Shown in pieces: positions 1 to 10,459 of a stretch of DNA of 20,000 nt. A program made the translations under genes and the position numbers. The notes below the pieces were generated by a model that did not search any database, was not told the origin of the DNA, and saw nothing but the letters and a program-made list of their open reading frames with translations. This DNA comes from Cryptococcus deneoformans JEC21 (Eukaryota; Basidiomycota; Tremellomycetes; Tremellales; Cryptococcaceae). The DNA lies in the NCBI RefSeq assembly GCF_000091045.1, contig NC_006691.1, positions 1,176,301-1,196,300 of the forward strand. Reading direction: 5' to 3'. Each line of letters opens with the position of its first letter. The stretch's first letter is position 1.

Positions 1-778
1 ACGCAGCTCTGAGGTTGGAGTCGGAAAGGACTTGAAAGGCCTTGGATACCACTACGTTATGCGTGAGTTACAAATACAGTCTTATCGAATAATTAGACAT
101 ACTCTTGAAAGCTTCATCCGCACCAGGAGCACCGCTACAAAGCCGTTAGCGATCTGAAAAACGCTTATCGAGAATCGTCCTACATACTTTTTATCGGGAT
201 GCAGAGCCAGCGCAAGCTAATGACTGTCAGTTGACCCTTTTTTTTGGCTACCGACCATGTCTTACCTTCTTATAAGCTTTCTTTACATCGTTTTCAGTAC
301 AAGTTTTCTCCACTAGTTACGAATGTCAACAAAGCGCTTTGACGGTCGTTGGCCATTAAGACTCACCGGATAAAATCTCATAGTACTGATGATGTTTGCA
401 CGCTTTGACTCTCTTCACCACTTCCAGCTGCTTGGTAGTGTATTCCCTCTTCTTGGACTTTCCATCATCCGCTTCGGTCTTTGTCCCGTGCCTGGAGTAT
501 GCTGAAGTAACATGCTCCTCGATACCGCTCGCCTTCCCCTTTGAAGACGGTGTATTACCGTTAGCAGTCGATGTCCCACTAGAAGCTCCAGATCCCGAGG
601 CTGACCCGCCCGACTCGATCTCTCGTTCGATGATAGTGATCATTGCCTCTCCTTCGGGGGTCGAAAATAAAGCAACGCTTTTGCGGGCAAACTTGAGTGC
701 CGAAGGCAAGTTTGAAGCGGAACGGTGCTTCTGGGCTATGGAGAGGGCCCTAAGAGCCTCCTCCTTGTTGACTTCCAT
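1..778 (-). CDS. DNAJB12/Hlj1-type J-domain co-chaperone (partial, runs off left edge)
   Basis: This gene encodes an Hsp40 co-chaperone that would stimulate Hsp70, in this family usually from the ER membrane in protein quality control. Visible exons on the minus strand are 778-367, 312-266, 216-188, 134-103 and 51-1, all with GT-AG introns and consistent phase. The N-terminus (MEVNKEEALRALSIA) matches the helical start typical of DNAJB12/14 proteins. A Ser/Gly-rich linker follows (about residues 55-85). The J domain begins at HQYYEILS (about 130-137), continues VKKAYKKLALALHPDKN with the catalytic HPD at about 159-161, then FKMVSKAFQVLSD. The HPD is intact but its exon is only 29 bases long. 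The G/F region and the membrane segment expected for the family lie outside the window, so ER location is inferred. It starts 227 bases from the divergent SDE2 start. Confidence 0.9.
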
Positions 779-1005
779 TTTGTATCGTGTGAAAACAGAG
801 TTGCGAGATCAAATTAAGATTAACGAAATGGGTCGTGATTGCTGTTGCAGATACCGCGCGCAAGGCCACGCACCGCTACACGTATCAAGTGCCACGCTTA
901 CATAATCCCGTATCCCCGACTGCTCGCCACCCACCTTCTCTTTCCATAGCATGTGTTTTGTACTTTCCACCTTCCTTTACTCAAACCACGATATACATAC
1001 ACAAA
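779..1005. promoter_or_regulatory. Shared divergent promoter of the J-domain gene and SDE2
   Basis: Only 227 bases separate the two divergent start codons (778 on minus, 1006 on plus), so both promoters must lie here. The side next to SDE2 (about 925-1000) is pyrimidine-rich on the plus strand, with CCACCTTC and CCTTCC runs and then ATATACATACACAAA just before the ATG. CT-rich tracts before start codons are common in these yeasts. No clear TATA box is seen. Confidence 0.6.
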
Positions 1006-1896
1006 ATGGCTATCCAGACAGTCTTCCTCAATTTCCCTTCGCCTCTCAGCTCCCTTCAACTCCAACTCCCCTCAACCACCCTCATCTCTTCTCTTCCCGT
1101 CCCACCGACACTCGCCTCGTCTTCTTACCTGCGCACTGCAAGCTCTGGTCCTCTTTCCCTTTCTACTCCTCTTTCAGACCTCATCCACGAAAATGCCCCG
1201 AGTCACCCGATTACTCTTCATGTGATTCCAAGGATGCTCGGTGGTAAAGGTGGTTTTGGGTCACAATTGCGAGCGGCCGGTGGTAGGATGAGCTCGGGAA
1301 AGGCTACCAATGTCGATTCTTGCCGAGATTTGTCTGGTAGAAGATTGGGCACTATTAAAGAAGCTCAGAGGTAAGCCTTGCTGCATGGTCAAGTGAGAGG
1401 TATCATGGTTTGACTTTTGGTAACAGACAAGCTGAGCTTCTTGAATCTGAACCCGCTCTTCGAGCTCAAGCTCAAGCGGCCGAGAAAGCCAAGCTGGAGG
1501 CTCTTGAGCGTAAACTCGGTATCAACGCAGCCGAATCTTCAGAAGACGGCTCCAAGCGAAAGATTGAGGACGTTGATTTGGCCGAATTGGCAAGGAAGAA
1601 GCACAAGTTTGAGGATAACAAGTTTTTGGAAGAGAGCCGCGAAATTAATGACAATGTGAGGTCGGCCGTTTCTGCAGGTAAATATCCACCTTCTGTGTTC
1701 AAGTGTACCCGTTCAGTTCTGACGCATTTCTGTAGCTCTTCTTCTTAAGAAGAAGAAGAAGGCCAAGTCTGCTGGTAACGAGAAGGGCAAGGAGAAGGCC
1801 GTTGTGGATGAGAAGACTGAGCAGGCGAAGAAGGCTGAGAAGGACAGATTGGACATGCCTCCGCCTGTGGCTGCTGGTGCAGCCACGACGGCCTAA
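1006..1896 (+). CDS. SDE2: Sde2 precursor: ubiquitin-like fold fused to splicing and genome-stability factor
   Basis: Exons are 1006-1370, 1427-1677 and 1736-1896, giving 258 residues, close to the roughly 260 of the fission yeast protein. Residues 1-80 form a divergent ubiquitin-like region ending MLGG. The next residues are [13 protein letters not shown], the hallmark Sde2 processing site. In the family, a deubiquitinating protease cuts after GG, and the freed Lys-starting fragment joins the spliceosome to help excise particular introns. CRDLSGRRL (about 106-114) is the conserved Sde2 motif. A charged helical stretch follows, rich in Ala, Glu and Lys ([26 protein letters not shown]), then a KKKKK basic tract that would serve nuclear localisation, and a short Pro/Ala tail. 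The ATG at 1006 is chosen because it opens the ubiquitin-like region and has AAA just before it. An upstream in-frame codon at 835 is not an ATG. Confidence 0.93.
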
Positions 1897-2042
1897 GAAT
1901 CTAAACATAACGACATTTGTTGTATGCGCTAGAGTATGTATATTTGGTTGTTTTATCTAACATTGCGTTATTTTATTTGAAACCTTCTTGCACTGTACAA
2001 TCACAAATGTAGCCAGAAGACCAAGCAAAGCAAATCAGTCAA
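1897..2042. other. Convergent spacer with 3' UTRs
   Basis: This AT-rich spacer lies between the SDE2 stop and the stop of the small minus-strand ORF. It contains GTATGTATATTTGG and TTTTATCTAAC, plausible 3'-end processing sequence for SDE2. No coding signal was seen. Confidence 0.45.
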
Positions 2043-2267
2043 TCACTTTTTCTCATCCATCTCCTGGACGGTTTGTTGCACCGGCTTCATCAAAGCAGCG
2101 ACTGGTACTTTCAAAACGCTCTTGGGCGTCCCGGATCCCGTCGAACTGTCTAGCAGGATCGACTGCCTATCCCAAGCTCGTGCTGAACCCCAAGGTTTAT
2201 CACCTTCCCTTGGCATGGCAATAGTGATTTGATCCGAGAACGTTGCCGTTATTGGAGAAGGCGGCAT
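2043..2267 (-). CDS. Small hypothetical protein, 74 residues
   Basis: I do not recognise this protein. The reading frame has ordinary codon use and a hydrophilic product (MPREGDKPWGSARAWDRQSI, then a Ser/Gly stretch, ending QQTVQEMDEKK). There is no membrane segment or signal peptide. Just upstream on the minus strand, a pyrimidine tract ending TTTCCAG, with CTAAT about 40 bases before it, looks like an intron acceptor five bases ahead of the ATG. A GTGAGT donor sits at 2452-2447. A 5' exon or a 5'-UTR intron is therefore likely, but no upstream ATG gives a frame that joins cleanly. The ATG at 2267 is provisional. The gene is tail to tail with SDE2. Confidence 0.42.
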   Translation of the reverse strand: MPPSPITATFSDQITIAMPREGDKPWGSARAWDRQSILLDSSTGSGTPKSVLKVPVAALMKPVQQTVQEMDEKK

Positions 2268-3036
2268 AGAGCCTGGAAAGTGAGACGGTGTGTTGAGGAG
2301 GGGAAGGATGGGATATTAGGTGATGTGGGTATTGAACGGGATGATGGAGAGCTGTACCATGTTTGAAGACGACGTTCAGGCGTACGACCCGACGTGTGGT
2401 TACATCACTGAATCAATCTGGCATATCATTGCTGATAGTCAAATGTACTCACGCCGACCAAAGACAATACCAGCACATGATCATCCATATTATTACAGTA
2501 CGACTACGGTACAGACAGTAATCACTACCGGTAGCACGATATGGTTTCTGCCACCGTGGCTGTTTGTTTGGCTGGTGACTGGAGGAACTATGCCTGTCTT
2601 GGGTACTGACTGTATAGAATTGAACTCTATCACATGTATATCTGTGATGATTCGCGATAGGTGGGATGGCAACAATCGACCGATGTCACTTATCGAGAAA
2701 GGCAACTGGTTCAGAAGCACTTTTTTGCGACAACGTTGTTGTGTGACATGAAGAAGGTTGACAAACGCTTCTGTCCTCGACCATTGGGTACTCTCGCAGC
2801 CTGACCCTTTTCTCGCTAGCCTTTAGTATGTACTGGCCGTCATTTCTGCTACGCTCCGTCAGTAACAAAGGAAACCTGGTGTGGAAGTGGAGGAAGTGCG
2901 GGATCAAATGATCAGGCTGACGAATCTGCCTCCACTTCGCAATTATCAGGCTGACAAAAATGTCGACGGCGGCTGTATTCCTGAGCTTGCCCGAGTTGTT
3001 TGAAATCCCCACAAAAGCATTCCCCCGCCCCCCGCC
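2268..3036. promoter_or_regulatory. Spacer with the RPA135 promoter
   Basis: This is the non-coding stretch ahead of the RPA135 start, and probably also the 5' region of the small minus-strand gene. Open frames inside it (for example 2320-2751 plus and 2493-2720 minus) have no family resemblance and poor start contexts. The last 130 bases before the RPA135 ATG hold an 11-base direct repeat, ATCAGGCTGAC, at 2911-2921 and 2945-2955. Confidence 0.4.
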
Positions 3037-6000
3037 ATGGTCGCTGCTTTCGACCCCCTCGCCCCCTCGCAGGCATCCTCGTCCACCAGCCCGGACAACA
3101 CCACGTTCCATACTCTCACCAGAGAGAGGCAGTTCAGACATCCGCCCGTCAACGCCTCAGATGTTCCTGCCCTCGACGAGCTCGTCGCTCCCCACATCAA
3201 GAGTTTCAACGCATTGATAGAAGATGAAGGGAACCCAGGTGCAAAGGGTCTGCTGCAGATGGGCGTGGAGGACATCGGAGAGAAGGTTGTTTTCGATGGC
3301 AAGGGAAGCGAAGGCGGTTTGGGCACAAAATTGAGCTGTATGTCGGGCGTCTGCATTGCCCAAGGCCTTGCTAATGCCCATCTGATCAGACCGAATCGAC
3401 CGGGTCGCCCTTAGTAAGCCCCTTGTTCCCGAAAAGGACAAGCTTGCCGTTGAGCGAAGGGTCTTCCCTACCGAGGCACGTATTCCATGGCACTTCCTTT
3501 AGTTTACCGCTGACGCTCCTTACAGGCCCGGGAGCGTCTTGCTACCTACCGTTCAAAATTGACAGTCAACATCAAGTGGACAGTCACTGACGAGGACGGA
3601 AACAGGAAGGAGTTTGAGGAGATCAAGGAGTGCGGTTTGTTGCCTGTTATGGTTCGAGTAAGTATTGGCTTGTACAAGTATGCCTCGAATTGCTCTTAAC
3701 AACCTCGGCAGTCAATAAGATGTAACCTTCAAGGCCTTCCTGCCACCGAACTCATCAAACACAGCGAAGAGTCTACCTCTTTCGGTGGTTACTTTATCGT
3801 CAACGGTAATGAGAAGATTATCCGATATCTCGTTGTTCCCCGGCGACACAACCCTATCAATCTCTACCGACCTTCATTCGCCAAGCGTGGTGCTTCCTAC
3901 ACTCCCTACGGCTGTCAGATTCGATGTGTCCGACCAGACGAAACCGCTTGTACCAACACTATTCATTACTTGTCCAACGGTGGTGCTACCCTGCGTTTTG
4001 CGTGGCGTAAGGTCGAGTACATGATTCCTCTTATGCTCATCCTCAAGGCTCTCGTCGATGCGAGTGACAAGGAGATCTTTGAGGGTCTTATCCAGGGCGA
4101 GTACGACAATACCTTCTTGACCGACCGTGTGGAGTTGTTGTTGCGAGGCCAAAAGTCGTGGGGTTTACACACTGGTGCTCAATGTTTGGACTACTTGGGA
4201 GAAAAGTTTAGGGTTGTGCTCAATGTTCCCGATGACTGGAGTAACGTCCAGGTTGGTGGCTACCTTTTGCGAAAGGTTGTGCTGGTGCACTTGCCTGCTC
4301 CTAGGGACAAGTTCAGGATGCTCCTTTTCATGCTTAGAAAGCTTTACTCTCAGGTTTCTGGTGCCACTTGCCCCGACAACCCTGATTCTCCTCAGCACCA
4401 CGAAGTTCTCCTTCCTGGTTTCCTCTACGGTATGATTATCAAGGAGCGATTTGATGACTGCCTCAACGCCGTCAAGTCACAAATCCAACTCGACCTGAGA
4501 GACGGTAAGGCGAGAAGTTTCATGGATCCCAAGTACTTTACCAGCGTACTGTCAAAAACGAATTGGGATATCGGTTCCAAGCTGTCATACTTCCTCGCTA
4601 CCGGTAACCTTGTCTCACCCACCGGTCTTGACTTGCAACAAACATCTGGTTTCACCATTGTCGCCGAAAAACTCAACTTTTACCGATACCTCAGTCACTT
4701 TAGGTGTATACACCGAGGTGCTTTCTTTGCTGAATTGAAGACGACCACTGTGCGAAAGTTGATGCCCGAATCGTGGGGTGAGTCGTTCTCGTCAAGATTC
4801 TTGTAGAATGTTTTCAACTGATTGTCAATAGGTTTCCTGTGTCCTGTACACACCCCCGACGGTTCTCCATGTGGTCTTTTGAACCACTTGTCGCACACCT
4901 GTCAAATCGTCACTTCATCCCTTGACGTTTCACACATCCCCGCTCTCCTTTCGGCCCAAGGCATGACCCAAGTGTTCGCCTCTTCTATCGACGGTCGTCG
5001 CATGGTTTGCATCCAGCTTGATGGTAAAGTTATCGGTTACGCTTCCCCAATGAAGGCCAAACAGCTCGCCAATAGGCTTCGAAAGCTCAAAACTGAGGCA
5101 GACTCCAAGGTGCCTCTTGATCTCGAAATCGGTTACGTTCCCGTTACGAAGGGTGGACAGTACCCCGGCCTTTATCTCTTCGCCAGCAGGAGTCGAATGA
5201 TGCGCCCTGTGACGTACCTTGAGAATGGCAAGCTTGACCACTTGGGCTCGTTTGAGCAGGTGTACATGGATGTGGCGATTACCAAGGAAGAGATCGAAAA
5301 GGGTGTCTCCTCTCACGTGGAGCTGGATCCTACCAGCATGTTGTCAGTTATTGCCAACATGACTCCCTTCTCTGACTTTAACCAGAGTCCCCGAAACATG
5401 TACCAAGTAGGTCACCAACGGTGTCATTCTTGACAGAAAACAATGCTAATACATAAATAGTGCCAAATGGGTAAACAGTCGATGGGTACTCCTTCAACAG
5501 CTATCAGCAAGCGTACCGACAACAAGATGTACCGACTCCAGTCTGGTCAGACACCTGTTGTTCGTCCCGATCTTCACAACCAATACGGTTTCGATAACTT
5601 CCCCAACGGTACCAACGCCATAGTTGCTGTCATTTCTTACACTGGTTATGATATGGAAGACGCGATGATCTTGAACAAGTCTGCCCACGAGCGAGGTTTC
5701 GGTTACGGTACAGTCTACAAGGCCGATATCTTTGACCTAAAGGGTGTGCCCGGAGCGAGTCGAAGCGCCAAGCCTACTTTGCACTTTGGTCTCGGTAGGG
5801 ATGTCAAGGAGGACCACGACGCGAGGAACATTATCAGTCAGGACGGTTTGCCCATCATTGGTACCAGGGTCAAGGCTGGTGATCCTCTGTGTGCCTACAT
5901 TGACGACACCACCGGTCGAACCAAGTTCCACAAGTACAAGGGTGACGAAACCGCCTTCATCGACGAAGTTCGTGTCCTCGGTTCCGATGCTGGTGATGCC

Positions 6001-7141
6001 GAGCTCCAGAAGATCCACATCAAACTCCGTATCCCCCGTTCTCCCGTCATCGGTGACAAGTTCTCTTCCCGACACGGTCAAAAAGGTGTATGTTCCCAAA
6101 AGTTCCCTGCGATCGATATGCCTTTTAGCGAGAGCGGTATGCAGCCGGATGTTATTATCAACCCTCACGCTTTCCCCTCGCGAATGACTATCGGGATGTT
6201 TGTCGAGAGTATGGCTGGTAAGGCGGGAGCTTTGCACGGTCTTGCCCAGGACGCTACTCCTTTCAAGTAAGTCCCCAGTCCTTTTTCTCTTTCATATTGC
6301 AAAAGGGCTGACGGAATATCAGGTTCTCTGACAAGGACCGACCTGTTGACTACTTTGGCGAGCAGCTCCGAGCTGCTGGTTACAATTACTACGGTAACGA
6401 GCCCATGTACTCTGGTATCACTGGTGAAGAATTCCATGCGGACATCTACCTTGGTCTTGTCTACTACCAGCGTTTGAGGCACATGGTGAACGACAAGTTC
6501 CAGGTCAGAACGACTGGTCCAGTTGATCCTCTGACCAGACAACCTGTCAAGGCAAGTTCTCGTCGTCCCGCATACTTTTTGATATAGTCAGTTACTGACT
6601 GAAGAACTTTTTTGCAGGGCCGAAAACGTGCTGGTGGTATCCGATTCGGTGAAATGGAACGAGATGCTCTTATCGCGCACGGTACTTCCTTCTTGTTGCA
6701 AGACCGACTCATGAACTGTTCCGACTACTCTACCGCTTGGGTCTGCAGGAACTGTGGTTCACTCGTATCGCTCGGTTTCGAAGAAGTCGGTGGCGCTCAG
6801 GGTATGCAGGAATACTGTAGGATCTGTGATGGGCATAAGCATGAGCATGCGGAGGAGATGAGCAAAGAGAACGGTGTTGGTGTTGTCATGCGCGGTGGAG
6901 AGAAGAAGGGAAGGATGGATGTTGTCCCTGTTCCTTGTAAGTGACAATCTAAATCTAATGGCGCAAGAAGCGGTCGCTTACCGTCTTCTTTTCTTGTTCT
7001 TGCTGATGTCAGACGTCTTCCGATACGTGAGTATCTCTATATATTTGATCATCATTATTCTTGCAATGGCTGATTTTCATCTCATAGCTCTGTGCCGAGA
7101 TGGCTTGTATGGGCATCAAGTTGAATGTGACTGTGACATAA
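3037..7141 (+). CDS. RPA135: DNA-directed RNA polymerase I, second-largest subunit
   Basis: This subunit forms half of the active-site cleft of RNA polymerase I, which makes pre-rRNA in the nucleolus. Exons are 3037-3337, 3390-3475, 3526-3657, 3712-4777, 4832-5406, 5461-6266, 6323-6551, 6618-6936, 7013-7026 and 7088-7141, giving 1193 residues against about 1203 in budding yeast. Similarity to the yeast protein, judged from memory, is strong throughout. Landmarks are [11 protein letters not shown] near the N-terminus, [11 protein letters not shown] in the lobe, [29 protein letters not shown] (about 782-790) and [12 protein letters not shown] (918-929). The C-terminal clamp has a zinc site with Cys at about 1108, 1111, 1132 and 1135. 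Introns 3476-3525 and 6552-6617 have GC donors (GAG|GCACGT and AAG|GCAAGT). Using nearby GT sites instead breaks the frame. Exon 9 is 14 bases. No damage was seen. Confidence 0.97.
3476..3525 (+). other. RPA135: GC-AG intron 2 of RPA135
   Basis: This 50-base intron starts GCACGT after exon sequence GAG and ends TTACAG. With this donor the protein reads VFPTE then [11 protein letters not shown], which lines up without a gap with the yeast stretch VYPSESRQRLTSYRGK. The only nearby GT (3480) leaves the next exon in the wrong frame. CTGAC at 3510-3514 is a plausible branch site. Confidence 0.85.
6552..6617 (+). other. RPA135: GC-AG intron 7 of RPA135
   Basis: This 66-base intron starts GCAAGT after AAG, the textbook GC-donor consensus, and ends TTTTTTGCAG. 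Splicing here gives PVK then [18 protein letters not shown], which matches the highly conserved polymerase motif. The GT four bases downstream would give a different frame and lose the motif. Confidence 0.9.
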
Positions 7142-8039
7142 GCAGATGCTTGTTAAGATGTGAAGATATTAATTTGAAGGGCTCTTTTTGGATAACCCTA
7201 TGCATTATACCTTGGTTTTCGACTTCTTCGCCCTTTGAGCATTGAGACCTCAAGTGGGAAATGATCTTTCACCGACAACAGAACACGTACGGTATGAAGC
7301 AATGATGAGAAGAAATGACGAGAACTATGCGTTTTCTACATACAGACCTACGTGACAACTAAATAAACATGGGACCTGCATGTGTTAGATTTGGTAGATC
7401 CAGATTGGCCGTAGCATAGCCTCAATTGATCTGACAAGATACATTGGGCTTATAACATCGAGTCTTCTCATGATCTCATGTATCATGCACGCATACACCC
7501 TGTTCAAACTAATTTGCAGCGAGATCAATCTGAACAGCCACTCAGGCTGTTGTCGGGTCGAGAATGCATAATTGGCGATAGGAGCATGCCGCTTTGCCGA
7601 AGCCGAGATGAGAGCCTCGGACATAGCCGAAAGGAATCCTTCCTTATTTTTGAGAAGACGGCCAAATTTGGGCTCGATTTTACCGACTGCCGAGAATAAG
7701 GCAGAGTTACTAGCGAGCTCGTTCATTTTCGCTGGAATCAGATTTGTATCTTGCGCCGATTGCAGATTTTACATGCACAAGCTATCATTCCTACAAAGAC
7801 AGTATACCTCCAGTCCAGGTACATGAGCATATACATCCGGTTCTATTCCCCCAGCCCTCCGAAGAAAGAACTATAGATCGACGAAATCAATTCGGAACTC
7901 GGGGATCGCACGCCATTCAATACCGGGCCATTCTTCCGTCGTAGTATTGTACCGGCTCAAGAACTATTCACCAGCTCCAGCTGAAGAACTCGTCTCTTCG
8001 TCTACAACGCTTTCACCACCTCCTTCCACTGCCAATAAT
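7142..8039. other. Spacer between RPA135 and the MFS transporter
   Basis: This region holds the RPA135 3' UTR and the promoter and 5' UTR of the transporter. Apart from the doubtful minus-strand ORF at 7385-7726, I see no gene. The frame of the transporter is open back to 7947 but has no ATG before 8040, so that stretch is taken as 5' UTR. Confidence 0.5.
7385..7726 (-). CDS. Doubtful hypothetical ORF, 113 residues
   Basis: An uninterrupted ATG-started minus-strand frame begins MNELASNSALFSAVGKIEP, in an acceptable AAA-ATG context. No family is recognised. It is basic with several amphipathic stretches and no clear membrane segment. It lies between the RPA135 3' end and the transporter promoter. 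It could be a small orphan gene, part of an antisense transcript, or chance: one open frame of this length is not rare at this base composition. Confidence 0.22.
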   Translation of the reverse strand: MNELASNSALFSAVGKIEPKFGRLLKNKEGFLSAMSEALISASAKRHAPIANYAFSTRQQPEWLFRLISLQISLNRVYACMIHEIMRRLDVISPMYLVRSIEAMLRPIWIYQI

Positions 8040-10459
8040 ATGTCTCAGAAGACATCATCTAGCATTACTATCCACAGCTCAGAAGGCTCAACTGCCGCCA
8101 ATACACCGATGGAACTAGCCGATCCTCTTAAGACGGGGTCGAAAATGACTCCGGATTTCGAAAAAGAGCAATCATCACCATCGTCCCAACCATCGAGCCC
8201 CTCCACACCACAATCAACCGTCTCAAATCGTCTCGTACCTTTATACAGATCTGCAACAGATAGACGTTCGCGTGCCCACTCCAATTCTTTGTCAAGACGC
8301 ACAAGTGGGCAGACGGCAGAACTTCAAAATGAGCTTAGAAGACATGTGTCATTACATGGCGTTGCCACGAATTGTGGGAGTGAGAGTGTCATGGAGGCTA
8401 GAAAGAGGCTAGATATGGGAGGAGAGAAAGGGCATGAAGAAGTAGTGGTTATTGATTGGTTACCCAACGATCCTGATGTAAGTATCGATCAAGCTGCATG
8501 GCATTTATACTCATTGACTAATACTATTTGTCCTGGTCAGAATCCAGTCAACTACTCCTCTCCAAGAAAATACATCATTCTCACTGCTGCGAATATTGCT
8601 GGTTTCATCGCTGCTTCCAACCTTGCCTCCTGCGCTGTCCTCGGCACTTGGGGTGTGCCATACTACGAAATATCAAGAGAGGTCTGGGTCCTGTCGATCA
8701 CATTACCGATGATTGCACTTGCTGTTGCTCCTTTAATATTGGCACCATTAAGTGAAAGTGTAAGTTCAAATTTCTCTCCCAGAGCCTGGCGTAAAGATTT
8801 ACAGGACGTGTAGCTTGGTCGAAATATGGTGTACCAAGTCACATCCGTCATGTGAGTTCAGTATCTTTCTGAATCGGTTCAGCTTTTACTTACTTGTGCT
8901 GCAGCACGGCGGTGCTCTTTGTGCCTCAAATATGGAACAACAAGAACGTTGGCGGTTTCCTTGTATCACGGTTTTTCGTGCGTTCTACTTCATCTTTCCG
9001 CGCTAGCAATAAATGTACGTGTATGCTGATATAAACCACTGTAGCAAGGTATTGGGATGTCTGTGTCCAATTCTATGGTAGGCGGTACTGTCGCAGACTT
9101 GTTTTCCCCAACCGACCGAGGGTTCCCCATGTCCCTCTTTACTCTATCAATCTTTTGCGGGCAGGTTAGTTGTGCAATGAGATTTCGTCTCCTAGGTTTA
9201 CTAACATCAGACTAGGGTCTTGGCGTGTGCTTTATCGGATGGTCAGGGCAGGGACTTTCTCTTCAATGGGCATACGGGGTAAGTCTAAGTCCATGCTTTC
9301 AATTCTTCTCATCCCTGGCCTTTTTAGCTCACTAACGAATGATATTCAGGTCCAAGCTATTATTGCCACCGCTTCCATCATCTTCAACATCTTTTTCATG
9401 CGTGAGACACGAGCCGATGTTCTATTATCTTGGCGTGCGAAGAAGATGACGAAAGAGACGGGCATCAAGCACATCGCTGCAGCTGACTTGGAGAAGACGG
9501 ATATGCTTACTTTAATTAAAGTGTCTCTCATCAGGCCTTTGCGTGAGTATTGATCCGTCGGACTTTGAGACTATAGAGATTGTAGGAACAGTGCTAACGG
9601 TGTGGCAGAGTATTTGGTGACAGAGCCCATCGTCTCTGCCCTTTCTGCCTGGATCGGTTTTGCTTGGGCATGTATTTTCTTGAGTCAGAGTTCTATTCTC
9701 CTGGTCTTTGAGTCTTACGGATTCAACGCCGCCCAAGCTGGCAGTTTTCAAGCGTAAGTATAATATTCCGCTAGTTTTCGCATTATCCGCGCACTGACAT
9801 TATACTCTTAGGTCCATGGCCATTGGAGCTGTCCTTGGTTTGATCTCGCAGAACCATCAAGAATACCTCTATCGCCGCTCCTGCGCCAAACACAACGGCA
9901 AAGCACCTCCCGAAGTCCGTCTCTACTGGGCGGCATACGGCGGTCTTCTGTTTCCTTTTGCGCTGTACGTATACGCATGGACAGGACAGGCAGGTGTCGT
10001 GCATTGGGCAGTTCCTGGCGTGGCGTTAGTGTTCATGAATTGGGGAGTGTTTGCGATGTACAGCGGTGTTTTGTGAGTTTTGGCTTTTATTTGTGCATTT
10101 TTAGGGACGCTTTGTGCTGACGGAAGTTGGATGGCGAAAAGCACATACTTGGCAGATGCGTACGAGATATATTCTTCATCAGCTCAGGCTGCTCAGAGCT
10201 TTTGTCGAAACATGGCCTCAGGTATCTTCCCGCTTTTTGCTCATCAATTGGTGCGTGCTTTCTAAATAGATATGTTGAACCTACGATGTGCTGACGGAAA
10301 TCGTGGCCGTAGTATGTGAACCTTGGCTATCCTGAAGCTTCAACTCTCGTTGCGAGTATAGCACTCTTTCTATCCGCTGCTCCCATATTACTAGTGTTTT
10401 ACGGGAAAAAATTGAGAGCACAAAGTAAAGTTACAAGTCAGTTGTTGAAAGACGAATGA
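8040..10459 (+). CDS. MFS transporter, DHA1 drug:proton antiporter type
   Basis: Eleven exons are joined in frame: 8040-8477, 8541-8759, 8814-8851, 8905-8977, 9045-9164, 9216-9278, 9350-9542, 9609-9753, 9812-10072, 10127-10250 and 10313-10459. The product is 606 residues. Residues 1-135 are a Ser/Thr/Pro-rich cytosolic tail. DWLPNDPDNPVNYSS (about 137-151) is the typical lead-in before the first membrane helix. LGRNMVY (220-226) is the motif-A-like loop between helices 2 and 3. GGTVADLFSPTDRGFPMSLF (from about 268) is the usual DHA1 loop. YRRSCAKHNGKAPPEVRL sits in a later loop, as in Flr1/Tpo-type carriers. Hydrophobic helices fill the rest. It probably exports a drug-like, polyamine or other small molecule across the plasma membrane; the substrate cannot be read from sequence. 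Intron 9 ends in AAG. A co-oriented monooxygenase follows 1.2 kb downstream. Confidence 0.9.

Noticed and set aside
396..905. 169-codon plus-strand frame opposite the J-domain gene
   Set aside because: It is the antisense shadow of the J-domain first exon, which has clear family motifs and splice sites.
2445..2488. Upstream exon candidate MDDHVLVLSLVG ending at the GTGAGT donor
   Set aside because: Its phase does not match the acceptor before the 74-residue frame, and no intermediate exon without a stop could be found.
5737..6237. 166-codon minus-strand and 147-codon plus-strand frames inside RPA135
   Set aside because: Both overlap the strongly conserved polymerase exon 6 in other frames.
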